Shown: piece after piece, positions 9,153-19,640 of the stretch | Numbering within the stretch: the first letter of the stretch is position 1 | How the letters are laid out: each line of letters opens with the position of its first letter | Assembly (NCBI GenBank): GCA_033558025.1 | Contig: JAUCEF010000018.1 | Coordinates: 3,658,001 to 3,722,000 of the forward strand | Origin: Phytophthora sp. 'mugwort' | Lineage: Eukaryota > Oomycota > Peronosporomycetes > Peronosporales > Peronosporaceae | DNA length: 64,000 nucleotides | Direction of reading: 5' to 3' | The notes under the pieces: generated by a model | The model's database searches: none | What the model was told of the DNA's origin: nothing | The model's input: only the letters and a program-made list of their open reading frames with translations | Made by a program: the position numbers and the translations under genes

Positions 9153-11935
9153 ATTAGTCTGAGACAGAGTAATTCACGTGAGCAGGTTTTCAATGAACTC
9201 ATACAATTTAGTCTGATGCCAAGACATGCAGACTAATTCTGAACATAGACTAATTTTGAACTCCTAAATTAGTCTGAACTTTCAGTCTGAACGTTCAATG
9301 GAATTGCTGTGTAATATATGCAGTTATGTAAAGCTGATCTAAACCAGGCCTCATCACACGTTTCGTTCATTATCACAATGCCGTCAAACCCGTGATGAGC
9401 CTCCTCTTCCATGCTGCCCATCCCCACACTGCGTGCATCCTCATCGGATGCTGGTGCTTCTGCGCCATCCTCTGTATTGCCCTAAATTCGAGGGGAGACT
9501 TCTTCACGATCTTCTGTAAGTGTGGAAATAGCTGATTTGTAGACCAGATCCCGACAACATCATGCGATAAACCGCAGCGCATCATCGCTTTCCGTGCGTA
9601 GTTGATTCCATTCTTGCATCGCTGTTGTTGACCTCTTTGATCGCAGCTGCAGCCAGCTTACGAAAAAAATACTTCCCGGGATTCTTTAGCTTTCCCGAGT
9701 AGCTTCCATCCTTTCGTGCATTGTTTTGCCCTCTTTATCTTCGATGAGCTCGATCTTCTTCTCGTTCCACATTCGCGACCACACACCCTCGCGAACGAAC
9801 GAGTCTGCAGGCTGACATAAGTCGGTGGCGTTGGCGGGAAATAATGCAGGCGGGCGTTCCGACGCATAAGTTCATCTTGGCACTCGGACTCGTCTAGATG
9901 GCCTGAGGAGTTGCCAGAAGATAGTCTTCTGGCGGCCGTTCGGATCCGCAGACACTGCTCTTCTCTCTGTAAGGCATTCAGGAAACAGGCGCTGGTCCAT
10001 CCACCCCTTCGGTCCCGTACGATAGCAAACACCGGTAACATCGTCCGAGACGCCTCGAATTTGGTAGTTTCGGTTTGCGTTGGTAAAATGCATCACGGGG
10101 GGGGGGGGTATGTAGCCGCAGTACCACCGGATATACGGACAACCATCGTCATCCCCTCTCCACCCAATAGGAATCGGCGTATTTGACTTTCTTCTCTCGT
10201 ACAAATCCAAGGGTCTTGTTGCTATCGAAATCGATGACGAACTGCGTTTCGTCGATGTTCTCGACTGCATTCTCATCCAACTTCCCGCTCTCAAAATCAC
10301 GGTTAAGCTGGCCCAAGTGAGATGCTACTTCTTTCTCAATCTGAGCTTGCTTTTCCTGACTGACTTGGCGGTTCCCCGTGTGCGCGCGTAACACAACCTC
10401 GTGCTTCTCAATGAACACTTGCACCCATCTCGCAGTAATCTTCGACACGAGGAGTGAACCACCAGCATCCACTGATGTTGTATCATAGACTGCGGTTGGC
10501 GTTCGAAACTGTGTGAGCGCAACTTGACGAAGCAGGAGAGCTTTGAACTTGAGACCGTCCTTTCTCAGGCGATCAAACTCTTCGAGGAGCAGGGGGGTAA
10601 AGCCAAGTCACCCATTTGCTCGGACGGCGACCTCTTCCGGCTATGCATTTGTGGCTAACGCGAACACGTCCTTGCTTCCTCTGCCCCGATACTACCGTCG
10701 AGCCACGATTCGCTTTCAGAAATCTCGATCGTTTTTGCCACCAGTCCATAGCGGGCAATATTTGCTTGCCGAGTTCTAGTTTGAAGATCATAGGGAACTT
10801 ATCCACAGCTTTCGTGAATAGCAACTATCACCGCTAACCTCCTCCGTCTGCACCATCCAATGCAGAACCTTTTTTTTCTTCGCTGAACAATGTCCGTGAC
10901 AACTTGAGCAGAGAGACGAATACTGGAACTTGGCATGCGCGAATTACGTTTGGATGAGCTGTCAACTTGTGCAACTCTTGTCAGTGTTTTCCGTGTAGAA
11001 GTCGGAGATGCGTCTTGAGTCACCAGCACTGGGTTGACGATGCTGATGGCGCCATGTTGAGTATCAGCGATGACGTGAGTTCGTGCAAACGCAGCAACGA
11101 TCGGGGAGAATGATGGAAGGAGACCTCATAATTGCGTTATCTTGTGACTTGCTTTTGGTGAAGTTGGGGCTCTGTCACCATATCTGCCGACGGCGGAGGC
11201 GAACCGAGTGAAGTGGTGGTGGATTGGTAGTTTAATCAGGAAAAGCAGCTTGGGCATCTAATCAATTGGCCAAACCCCTCAGGACCGACTAGCGTGCCGC
11301 AGAAATGATGTATCGAAGCGTGCAACCAGAGCACAGGTGGACTCTAGCCACCGTCCCTTTACAGCCTCCGCAAAAAGGGAAGAGTTAGGGACTTCGCTGT
11401 GCATTATTGTCTGTCGTCTTTGCTGAGGTTATTCCTTTGTGACTGGCTCCCGAGTCTTTACCACGTCCTGACTGGTAACGCGAGCGCCTCGGTTATACCA
11501 ATAGGAGAGTCTTTTTCTAGGTGATCTGGGTACAATTCTCAATTTTGGATATGTTGTAAAGTTGTATGGAATCAGGAAAAACGGGCAAACTAAATGCAAA
11601 AGAGATATAATGGGAAGTTGTAATGGGGAAAAAGAAGCAATTGGGTAGCTGAGCATTTGGTGCCGACACTCATCCACCCACTAATCGAAGACAGAAATAA
11701 AAGCCTATCTATGGCGCCTTGCGCCTCAGTCATGTCCCGAATAATCATCACACCGGGGACTCGAACTCAGGTCATGGGATTGATCGGGCAGAAACCAACC
11801 CACTTCACCAAGACGAGCCCAACATCTTGCAGACTAATTTTGAATATTTATGCTCAGACTAATGTTGAATCGGGTGCTCAAGCACTCTGATAAAGACTAA
11901 TTATAAACATAGACTAATTTTGAACCCAGACTAAT
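9153..11935 (-). mobile_element. Decayed pogo/Tigger-type DNA transposon with subterminal motif clusters
   Basis: The bounds are set by two clusters of the 8-mer ATTAGTCT or its complement AGACTAAT (9153-9275 and 11831-11935). Between them lies a broken transposase on the minus strand. I did not find a clean terminal inverted repeat or target-site duplication, so the exact ends are uncertain. Short runs of G (about 10097-10107) and several stop codons show that the copy is old. Confidence 0.6.
9373..11029 (-). pseudogene. DDE_1 (pogo-type) transposase, frameshifted
   Basis: The frame is broken into several overlapping pieces. The N-terminal piece lies near 10573-10824 (KFPMIFKLELGKQILPAMDWW). 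A middle piece at 10149-10472 holds NIDETQFVIDFDSNKTLGF, with the first Asp of a DDE catalytic triad in DET. A piece at 9872-10300 in another frame holds RTGPKGWMDQRLFPE and NGRQKTIF, which in related elements leads into the second Asp (LDN) motif. Here that motif is spoiled. C-terminal scraps lie at 9373-9585. The family assignment rests on these motifs. The copy cannot make active protein. Confidence 0.68.
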
Positions 11936-12501
11936 TGCTGTAAGAACTGTAGCTTGAGTGGCGGCTAACGCGCTGTCGATGCTGGATCAGTGTCCGGTGG
12001 GAATTCGTCGTTGACCTACTAAATAATGTAAAATCGCCAACAGTCTTTGAAGGTGGTTGGCGACCCCAAAGTATATTTCTAATAAAATTGCAAAGTACTG
12101 AATGCAAACATTAAAGCAAATTAAATGCGTGTTTTTATCAAAGCTAAACGTGCCCTCACGTACTTTACATTTTTTTTTAACTCGCTATAATGTCCTGAGT
12201 ACTTAGTATCATTCTTTTTGCAGAGCGGCAAATCAATTTGCCGATAGGGTTCCGTCGCGGCTGCTACAGGGATTTCGTTGCTGTTTCATTGGAGAAAGCG
12301 CTATAAAGCTGTGCCCAATCACATTTGTTAATCATACCTTTGGTGGCCCGCTCTCTGCTGCTGGAAGTGACACCCAATGCTCGCTATCCAGGTAAAATGT
12401 TTAGCATCATGGTACAAACCCAAGTTGTCAAAGTGGGTGCATATTTTCTACGGAAATCCATTGCGCTCTTGTTAAGGGTTCGTCCGGGAGCATTGATATC
12501 G
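11936..12501. other. Intergenic region with no gene recognised
   Basis: AT-rich sequence between the transposon and the 3' end of the membrane-protein gene. Only short, unconvincing open frames are present. Confidence 0.45.
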
Positions 12502-13641
12502 TTACAGTAACGATGCCAGACTGCAGGACAAGTCGATGTTCATGTTTGTGAACGACCCGCTGGTAGACGGCACGCTCATATTCACAGTCTTCAATGCTTC
12601 CACAAACTGTCCATGCGTCGTCACGTACGGGTTGTCCCCCACAATGTAGAACTGCGTGCTGCTGCCCAAGGCTGACAGTACCATGCTGGTAATAGAGACG
12701 GCTGTGGCGTCTACCGTGATAACATAAGACTGGTCGCTCACACCGCGCGGGATGCCCAGCTCGGGTTTCTGCGATAGCGCGTAGCCTAAATACTGCTGTC
12801 CGTAGTACAGACTCATGTTGAGAGCTCCGATGCCATCCAGTCCCATTCGTGCCGTATTTGCCAGCATCACGTTAATGTTCATAAAGTACTCGGACGATGT
12901 GCAAGTAGTACGCTCCATATTCTCGATCACAGGCTCCGGATCTTTGAAGCCGGCAAAGCCCTCGAGTGGCAAGTCCCGGTCGAAACTGAGATCATCGAAG
13001 GATATTCCAAAGGCGTGAACATTAAGTGAAGTAGAAGCTGTGAGGGTGATCTCAGCGTCGTTCACGAGAGCCTCAGACATGGCGTTGAATACATTGAGGT
13101 CCGTGAGGGGCATGTCGGCGCTAATAGAAATGTTGTAATCCTGCGATCCGGCCCTAATGTCCAGGCCAGGGAAGGGCAACGTGGCGAACACGAACCCACC
13201 GAAGAGTAGGGAGACCGTCGTATTGTCCGTATTGGCGGTGAAGCCCACGTCGTGTTGAATGTTCAAGCTCAGATCGATAGTAAGCGTCTTGTTGTCCGGG
13301 ATCTTGACGATGTCCATGTAGTTGAGCGTCATCTGTACGCTGCTGGTATAGTGTCGGATCACGGCGGGGATAATGACGAACCATACAATGAGTAGCAGCA
13401 CGAGCAACAACAGCAAGAGGAGTCCGACGATGACGAAGGTCCGCTGCTTCTTGGTCATATGCCACCACAAGAATTTCTTAAGTGGTTTGTCGTCCGGCTC
13501 GAGAAGAACATCGTGACTCTCGCCGTCCTTCAACTCTTTCCCGTCTGCGCTGTCGACGTTAAGTCGCACGAGCAACGGATCGCGGTACGCTACCTGCGAG
13601 TGGGGCGACGTGGCCTCCATGATCTCGTGCTGCTTTGACAT
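12502..13641 (-). CDS. Single-pass membrane protein with LEA2/DUF3712-like outer domain
   Basis: The product has 379 residues. An N-terminal cytosolic part of about 65 residues, acidic in its middle and basic next to the membrane (KKFLWWHMTKKQR), is followed by one very hydrophobic helix (about 67-95, with a run of Leu/Val). The remaining ~280 residues are beta-rich with many Asn-X-Ser/Thr sites. They include repeated patterns such as KTLTIDLSLNIQHD, which resemble the LEA2/DUF3712 type of lipid- or vacuole-associated domain. The topology is that of a type II or tail-out protein facing the vacuole or cell surface. I cannot assign a function. It is a single exon with no sign of decay, flanked on both sides by repeat-rich sequence. 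Confidence 0.72.
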   Translation of the reverse strand: MSKQHEIMEATSPHSQVAYRDPLLVRLNVDSADGKELKDGESHDVLLEPDDKPLKKFLWWHMTKKQRTFVIVGLLLLLLLVLLLIVWFVIIPAVIRHYTSSVQMTLNYMDIVKIPDNKTLTIDLSLNIQHDVGFTANTDNTTVSLLFGGFVFATLPFPGLDIRAGSQDYNISISADMPLTDLNVFNAMSEALVNDAEITLTASTSLNVHAFGISFDDLSFDRDLPLEGFAGFKDPEPVIENMERTTCTSSEYFMNINVMLANTARMGLDGIGALNMSLYYGQQYLGYALSQKPELGIPRGVSDQSYVITVDATAVSITSMVLSALGSSTQFYIVGDNPYVTTHGQFVEALKTVNMSVPSTSGSFTNMNIDLSCSLASLL

Positions 13642-13819
13642 TGCGGAGAACGAGGGGCTGCTACGTACACTGGCTCGTCCCAGCGACTTGTTGAGGTTTT
13701 CTGTTCAGTTGTACAGGCCAAGTTAACTCACTATCTATCGGTAGACTGATAATGAAGCCACATTTTAACGAATCGATCGGAAACTTGCTTAAGGACCGCT
13801 TTAATAGGCTCGTTGCCGC

Positions 13820-14550
13820 ATGTCTTGCCAACGTCAGCGATGAATTTTCCTCACACTCCTCCTCTACAAACAACATAATCCGCTGCCCCGATAGCACCTA
13901 CGACCAGCACGGTGAAAATCTCCACTCGAATTGCTAACGTCGCAGGAATCATAGTGAGGCGAAATGGCTCTTCAACGTCGAGTCTGAGCCGAGGACCCTG
14001 AATTAACGAACACCATGTGAAATCATACATGTAGATTCAGCAAGTCCATCCAGTACTTTTTGACTCCCTACCTACACTTATTCCTTGGAGCAGCTAGAGA
14101 TGTTGGAGGCCTTGAACGCCGCTTCCCAGTTCTGTCCATCGAAGGTGGTGGTGGTGACGCTCGTGATGGTGGCCGGGTCCACGCAGGCCACGGTGACCGC
14201 GTATCCGTCCGGATTGCTGCGTGGGATGTAGAAGGCCTGAACTCCACATTTTTTGCAGAATAGGTGCTTGGCCTGGTGGGTGTTGAAGGTGTATTGCGTC
14301 AACATCTCGTTGCCCTGTAGCAGGCGGAAACGAGATTTGGGCACGACGGCGTGGGCGTTCTGCTTCATTGTACAAATGGAGCAGTTGCACTTGGTCTGCA
14401 CCAAGTCGCTGGGCGCATCGAACTCGAACTGCACCGACTTGCAGTGGCAAGAACCGTGATGCACCACGAGTGCAGTCGACATTACTAAAGCAGTAAGGGA
14501 TCTCAGTAGTAGGTGGCAAATTCGAGAATGACTGCACCTGACTTTGTTTC
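13820..14550. repeat. Duplicated segment, copy A (carries intact GFA gene)
   Basis: This segment aligns by eye with about 19840-20610 (copy B). Shared landmarks are TGCCAACGTCAGCG near 13828/19848, TTCAACGTCGAG against CTACAACGTCGAG near 13970/20072, and ATTCAGCAAGTCCATCCAGTA near 14035/20131, before the homologous GFA genes. A short stretch upstream of the GFA start codon is also found at about 26554-26640 (copy C). The copies differ by many substitutions and small indels, so the duplication is not recent. Confidence 0.7.
14078..14482 (-). CDS. GFA/CENP-V-like zinc-binding protein
   Basis: This is a 134-residue intact frame. The GFA fold binds zinc through CxC and CxxC motifs. Here I see GSCHCKSVQFEF near the start, KCNCSICTMKQNAH, and LFCKKCGVQAFY. 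The spacing and length match GFA (glutathione-dependent formaldehyde-activating-like) proteins and the catalytic half of animal CENP-V. The true substrate of most members is unknown, so I do not claim formaldehyde metabolism. Its start codon once lay close to a divergent EF-hand gene, to judge from the third copy of the flank. A TIR element now separates it from a broken EF-hand copy. Confidence 0.85.
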   Translation of the reverse strand: MSTALVVHHGSCHCKSVQFEFDAPSDLVQTKCNCSICTMKQNAHAVVPKSRFRLLQGNEMLTQYTFNTHQAKHLFCKKCGVQAFYIPRSNPDGYAVTVACVDPATITSVTTTTFDGQNWEAAFKASNISSCSKE

Positions 14551-14560
14551 ACCTACCCTA

Positions 14561-15335
14561 TAATCGTAGTCATAGGCGACACTTAGTCATAGGCAACATG
14601 AATAAATGACCAATTAGAAGATAGAATATTTGAATGTCTGGAAGCCACTATTGTAAGCATCGACCCTGGTATTTCCTGGCCGCAGAGTCGTAACAGCAAT
14701 GGGTCGACCGTGCACCACTGGGGAAGGAAAAGGCGGAAGCAGTATAGGCGTGTCGCGGTAGCGTATGGCGACAAAAAAAACATGCTCGATAAGGGAGTGA
14801 ACCTCCCACTTCCTCGGAGAATTGCCGCGTAAAGAGCATCGAGTGAAAATAAACTTATCAGCAAGTGAAGAAAGGCCGCGTTTTTAGAGCGCTGGTGCTT
14901 CAGACCGCCGTGAAAAAATACTACTCGCAAATATTTAATGCAGACCAAACAGGTACAACAACTTAGGAAGCTAACTTGTTTTAGTATTGCATTACTGTAA
15001 CAACCCCGACTGTACTGTATTTAGCTTTTTTTAGTATGTTCTAAGAAAACTATTTCGACAAAGGGCCAAGTCTGTTTGGATTAAGTGTGCCAACAAAGAC
15101 AAACAATGACCGACTGCAATGCTACTTGGTGGTTCCTTTGGGGCCAAGTGCGACCCGTTCATCATTTTTGAAGCGGAGTGTGCTCAAACGACGATATTGC
15201 CACTATGTCCAGCGGTGACGATAGTGATAGCGAGTTATAAAACATCGATTTGCTAACCTTAAATATGAGATTTTATTTATATATGTTTGGTTGCCATATT
15301 TGCCATTTTGGGGTTGTCGCTTATGACTACGATTG
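14561..15335. mobile_element. Non-autonomous TIR element (MITE-like), 775 bp, TA target site
   Basis: The left end reads AATCGTAGTCATAGGCGACA (from 14562). The right end, on the other strand, reads AATCGTAGTCATAAGCGACA, one mismatch in 20. TA dinucleotides lie just outside both ends (14559-14560 and 15336-15337). No transposase frame was found inside. The homologous flank at 26.6 kb lacks this insert and so acts as a paralogous empty site. Confidence 0.72.
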
Positions 15336-15379
15336 TACGGTATTACGGAGGAGTGAAGGTCGGTACAGGGTTTTAGCCA

Positions 15380-15596
15380 ATGAGAGGGCGTTGTACTAGA
15401 AACGAAAGCTCGCGATGGAGTGGGAGTAGTGTGGAAGAGGCTGTGGCTAAGCCTCTTACGGCCCAGGAACGGTTGAACTTTGTGAAGACGAGTGGGGAGC
15501 TATTGGATTATCCTGCGACACTGCTTCAGCTGTATACGTTGGCGCTTAGCTGGCTTTGCGATGTTGACGAGAGATTTGGTAGGGATTGGTGCGCTG
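15380..15596 (+). pseudogene. Truncated copy of the EF-hand gene (exon 1 plus first intron)
   Basis: The sequence matches the start of the EF-hand gene at 26661: both begin MRGRCTRN and contain EEAVAKPLT, QER and LLDYP. The likeness continues through the intron of the intact gene (GCTTAGCTGGCTTTGCGA in both) up to the TTTGGTAG acceptor and then stops. The copy therefore lacks exons 2 and 3 and reads through into a stop at 15616. A second TIR element begins almost at once, so that insertion may have caused or followed the truncation. Confidence 0.8.
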
Positions 15597-15597
15597 C

Positions 15598-16104
15598 GTA
15601 CCTAAAAACGATCTAAAACTGTACTAATAGTACCTAAAAACCCTGGGAAACCTTATTATTTTAGGTCCGTTTAGGACAAAATACGGTGTATGGGCAGTTT
15701 AGTTATAGTTGAAATCGAAACGTATAAAATGTAGTGGGACATTGCTAAATGGTCCAGCAGCGCTTGGCTTGACTGGGCGCCCCCTCGGTTCGCTTCGCTC
15801 GCGATAATAAGATTGTAATTTCGGGTAAGTGCAATGCGCGGCTCCCTGAGGAGCTCGGCGCTGGGCCCGCCTCCGCAAATACCGCCCGGTCTCGCTTCGC
15901 GAACGGGTTTGCTTTGGCTACGCTCCCTCGCCTTGGTTGACAACCGTGCTTTTATGTTGTTGGTAATTTAGGTCCGTTTTAGGGTAAAGTTGTACTCTTC
16001 TAGGTCGTTTTATAACCCAATCGGTACTTAATTTAGGTTTGTTTTAGGTACTTTACGGACTTTTTTTATAGGTCTTTTAGGTACGTTTCAGATCGATTTA
16101 GGTC
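15598..16104. mobile_element. Second small TIR element with repeated TTAGGT/ACCTAA motifs
   Basis: Left end: ACCTAAAAACGATCTAAAAC. Right end, other strand: ACCTAAATCGATCTGAAAC. These form an imperfect terminal inverted repeat of about 24 bp. The variants TTTAGGTCCGTTTTAGG and AATTTAGGT recur many times toward both ends. An open frame inside (15671-15943, minus) looks like repeat-borne sequence, not a gene. No clear target-site duplication was seen. Confidence 0.5.
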
Positions 16105-16449
16105 TGCAACAAAATCTCCCTTTACTATTAAGGCAACCCTATAGATTTCCTTCGTTAAAAGTAATAATATTGTCAATTCCGTCCAAATTTACACTTTCTG
16201 GCCTACTGGCCGAACCGCATATCAAACCCACGGACTGCGCTGATTGGCCAAAATTGCAACTAAAGCAAATCCGCAACAGCAAGTTGCCACCCCGCGCTGC
16301 TGCAGCGGCGTCTAGCCTGGCTGAGGTTGTAGTACAAGGGTGCCATATCAGTGTCGTTATGTTAATGGTGTTGTTTGCGATGTTGGGCAAGAAGCGCATA
16401 GTCTCAACTCTCTCGTACTAATGAGAGAAGCAGTAACAAGCCAGCATGC
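16105..16449. other. Region without recognised gene
   Basis: Short overlapping open frames on both strands (16139-16421) match nothing I know. No repeat structure was noted. Confidence 0.4.
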
Positions 16450-17525
16450 CCACCGCAACACTGTGTTCCATTGCCTCTATGGCTTTTATTGCCTCGGATA
16501 TTCGCGTTAGGGGCTTGCTCGAATTTATTACAAGTCGTAAAGATGATTGGGAACTGGATCAATGTCTACGAGAACTGGGACCTATCAGCGGGCTGAAGCA
16601 AGCTCAACTCGAGTATTTATAAAGGCTCACCGAAAGTGGTTATGTGAGTTCTACACCGAGCAGCCGCTGGCTTATTTAGATGAGGCCCAAGAAACTTTCC
16701 TCAAGGTCCATCAAATGAGCATTTCGAAGTCGTCTGTGTGGCGAATACTGCATGATTGCAGATTTACTCACAAGGTGCTTGAGCGAAGAGCGATCATATC
16801 AAAGAGAAGGACGTGTTTCGCTTTGTGCAAGAGCTCAGTTCTGGCGACTGGCGTCATCGAAACATTGTCTTTTTTATGAAGTTTTCTTTGATAACCGTGA
16901 CATGATCCGCAAGCGGGGTTATTCGCTTAGGGGACACAATATTGCAATTCGTGGCGAAAACAAAATCGCCACGAATTGCAATCTTGTGCCCCCTAAGCGA
17001 ATCAAGCGTGTCAGTGCTGGTATTTATGGGAGTTGATGGGATTTGTTTTTGATACTATGATACTGATGGAACCTTCGACCGTGTCGAGGTTTTCAAGTGC
17101 TGCAGAGAATTCGCCTACTGGATGCGTGGAAACGTTCGTCAGTATCCTGGCACAATTTTGGTATGGATTTTGGATGACGCCTCGATTCACCGGGACCCAG
17201 AAAAAAATCATTTTCTCCGGAGTATTGGAGTGATTCCTATTTCCTGCTGCTTACTGTCTATTCTTCAATCCGACTGAGTTTATATTCGGCTATATCAAGC
17301 AGTAATTTCAGAGGCTTTATGTTGAGTCAAGCAGTAGCGATCTGCTGCCGTTTGTGGTGGCAACGTTTACACGTTTTGATTAAAAAAACAATATGGCTAA
17401 CGTCTCTCAGCACTGCGGCTGGACAGTGCAGGGCCATTTCGATCCCCCTGGCCACTTGCCAAGAGAGAATCGACAAGATGCACGACTGGGGAACTCGGAA
17501 GCTCAATGAATCGATAGCAATAACA
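16450..17525 (+). pseudogene. Tc1/mariner-type transposase, frameshifted
   Basis: The N-terminal half reads WLCEFYTEQPLAYLDEAQ and then SISKSSVWRILHD, the second helix-turn-helix of Tc1 transposases. The next piece has FDNRDMIRKRGYSLRG, typical of the DDE_3 region. After a disruption the frame continues with GTFDRVEVFK and WILDDASIHRDPE, the second catalytic Asp region, and ends with a spoiled terminal part. At least three frame changes and several stops are present. The disruption at 16921-17002 is a foldback that replaces a few conserved residues. Confidence 0.78.
16921..17002. repeat. Perfectly placed foldback: 37-bp inverted repeat with 8-bp loop
   Basis: The left arm is 16921-16957, the loop AAACAAAA is 16958-16965 and the right arm is 16966-17002. 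The arms differ at only two of 37 positions. The left arm is the ordinary transposase coding sequence (RGYSLRGHNIAIRGE region), so the right arm is a copied inversion of it. Confidence 0.93.
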
Positions 17526-17590
17526 ATCTAGATTTTTTTACGAGACAAACGCACGAATCTGAAAGCTATATAAAACGCACTGATGAAGCA

Positions 17591-18715
17591 CTAATCTTGG
17601 TGTTCAGTGTTTCCCATGTTCTTCATTGTTGCTAGTGGATCAATCACAGTAGAAATGGTCGTTAGAGGCATACCTGCGCGGATACCTTCAAGTGTCCTCT
17701 TGCGCGCTTCCAGTGCGTCCTTCTGATTTGCTAAACATCTCCCAATGATGATGTAGGTGTTCGTTGTCTTATTTGATGCGTCAACAATATCGAGAGCCAA
17801 ATCAAAAACAATCCGCCGATTTAGTGAGGTCTGACAAGTGTTGCTCAACTCGCGCATCGGCTGCCTGAAGCATCGGCAATATCCTAGCTGTCGGAGGGTC
17901 CAAAACAACAACTTTCCATGTTGAGCGATCCAGATTATGCATGATTTCGTTCGTTTACATTCGCCACGCTGCTGTGCTGGCTTGAAACGTTGCTCCCCAA
18001 CTTCCGCGAAGTCGTTCCACCACCTCGCGTATTGAAGCCTCTGCAGCAGCACCAGGACGGTCTGTGTGTTCTGGTCGGATACACGCCACCTTGAACTCGT
18101 CGAGGATCCGTGCATTTGATATACTAAGACCGTAAGTGTAAATCATCAAGGTGACCGTTTCGTCATGTAGTGAAGCAATCCAACTGTTCCATGATTCTCA
18201 GATTTTGTTGTCGGAATGGCGCGCCAATTCACCTTAAATTGCATCACATTGTTCCACGCTGACTCTGTCGTCGTTACACAAATCCATGCATCACCATCTT
18301 TAACGGCTTGCCGTTAAAGATCCCAGAGCTTGTGCATGATAGCATCAACGTGGGTTCATTTGCAGCAAAAAATATCTAGCATCTTGCCCGATGAATCACG
18401 CATCCCCACAGTATCTTTGACGACGCCTTGCACAACCAGTTGTAGTCGATGTTGCTCTGGATTGTCTGGTGAAGTGCTCTATGATACACGAGCTCGCTGA
18501 CGCGCTGGATCTGCTGAGGATGGAAACGATTGAGGTGGAGGAGTTCGTTCCCGCAAAGGGTACGGCGATGTACGCAAGACTGACGGCGTTGAAGGTGCCG
18601 TCCATCGCGCGGACGTTGGGCGGCTTCTTGGCGCACAAGGCTCAGCACTTCTGCTTTGTTGTGCATCCGTGGCTGCTACTCCTGGAGTCCCCTGTCCTGC
18701 AGCTTCATCGACCAT
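17591..18715 (-). pseudogene. Unrecognised decayed coding remnant
   Basis: Minus-strand fragments in different frames look as if they were once coding. One at 17955-18149 has ASIREVVERLRGSWGATFQAS. One at 18376-18666 has DYNWLCKASSKILWG. Another at 18396-18638 has KPPNVRAMDGTFNAVSLAY. Stops and frame changes separate them. I cannot name the family. A transposon-derived protein is likely from the setting, but that is inference. Confidence 0.4.
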
Positions 18716-19169
18716 GCTGCCGCCGCTCCCAACCAGGCTTTATTGGCAATCCTGCAGCGGCTGCTGGTGCTCGCCCTGTGGGTGCTGTCGGCACGCTGTA
18801 CACCGACCAGACGGGCGAGTTCGACTGGAGCGCCGGGAACTTGGGCGGGCGCACGCCATGGCCTTCGGATGCTCCGTTGGTCGCGACCTGTACTCAGTCG
18901 TGGCTAGAGGCACAGCGCGAACAGTGTACGTGATCTCGGACGAGCGTTCGCGGTGTCTGGAATCCAAGCCGGGTGAAATTCCGTTCTTGTGTCAGACCGT
19001 CATCTTTCCAAATGCATATTTATGCTGTTAGAGAGTCCTGCATGATTCGGCGTGCTGTTGGTTTGAAGAACAGGACACGGAAATTTTGAGTAGAACTCAC
19101 AATAAAGGTGAAGTATATTGTGTTATTGTTTCCATCTCTGAGAGTGAACTCTAATATCCATTTTGCACA
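18716..19169. other. Region without recognised gene
   Basis: Open frames on the plus strand (18469-19031) shadow the decayed region and show no known motif. I see no repeat boundary. Confidence 0.35.
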
Positions 19170-19640
19170 AGGAGACTCATCGTGTCCAGTCTTGCTTGGC
19201 CTTCTTTGCCCCCGTCCTTCTCTTCCTTCTCCTCCGCCACTCCTCTACTTCCGGCGTTCTCCACTGCTGCACGTCCATGCTAAACGCTGCTGCAGTCCTT
19301 TGGACATTGATGTGGCGCTTGCTTCCGTCCTCGTAGTACATTATCACACTCTTTTTCGTATCCATGGCGCAGTTGGCCAGCCAGTCCGCCGTTTTGTTAT
19401 ATCGTCTGTAATGGAGCGTTCAACTAGCCACTCCTCACAGGTCCGCCAATCTCCGTGACTGCTGATACCAATACACCAAGTTTTTCGCCTTTGGCTGTTG
19501 TCGGTTCCTCATCATCCTCAGGATTATTGCGCTGTCTCCAGTTGACATGTAGTCGTCTCCAGCCTTCTCCGTTGCGTACATGAGCAGCCGATGCAGTCCG
19601 ATAAACTGCCATATTGTTTGTTGTCGACGACTTCCTCAAT
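19170..19640 (-). pseudogene. Remnant with RNase H-like C-terminal motif (retroelement)
   Basis: The minus strand around 19360-19410 reads RRYNKTADWLANCAMDTKKS. This resembles the end of the RNase H domain of non-LTR retroelements (N..AD.LAN.AMD). Neighbouring frames (19177-19365 and 19424-19639) continue in a degraded way. No reverse transcriptase core was found, so this is a fragment. Confidence 0.45.

Noticed and set aside
14583..14948. 121-aa frame inside the 775-bp TIR element
   Set aside because: No transposase motif; the element looks non-autonomous.
15671..15943. 90-aa frame inside the second TIR element
   Set aside because: Looks like repeat-borne sequence; no domain or start context supports a gene.
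18469..19031. Overlapping plus-strand frames of 83-154 aa
   Set aside because: They run opposite to a decayed minus-strand coding remnant and show no motif.
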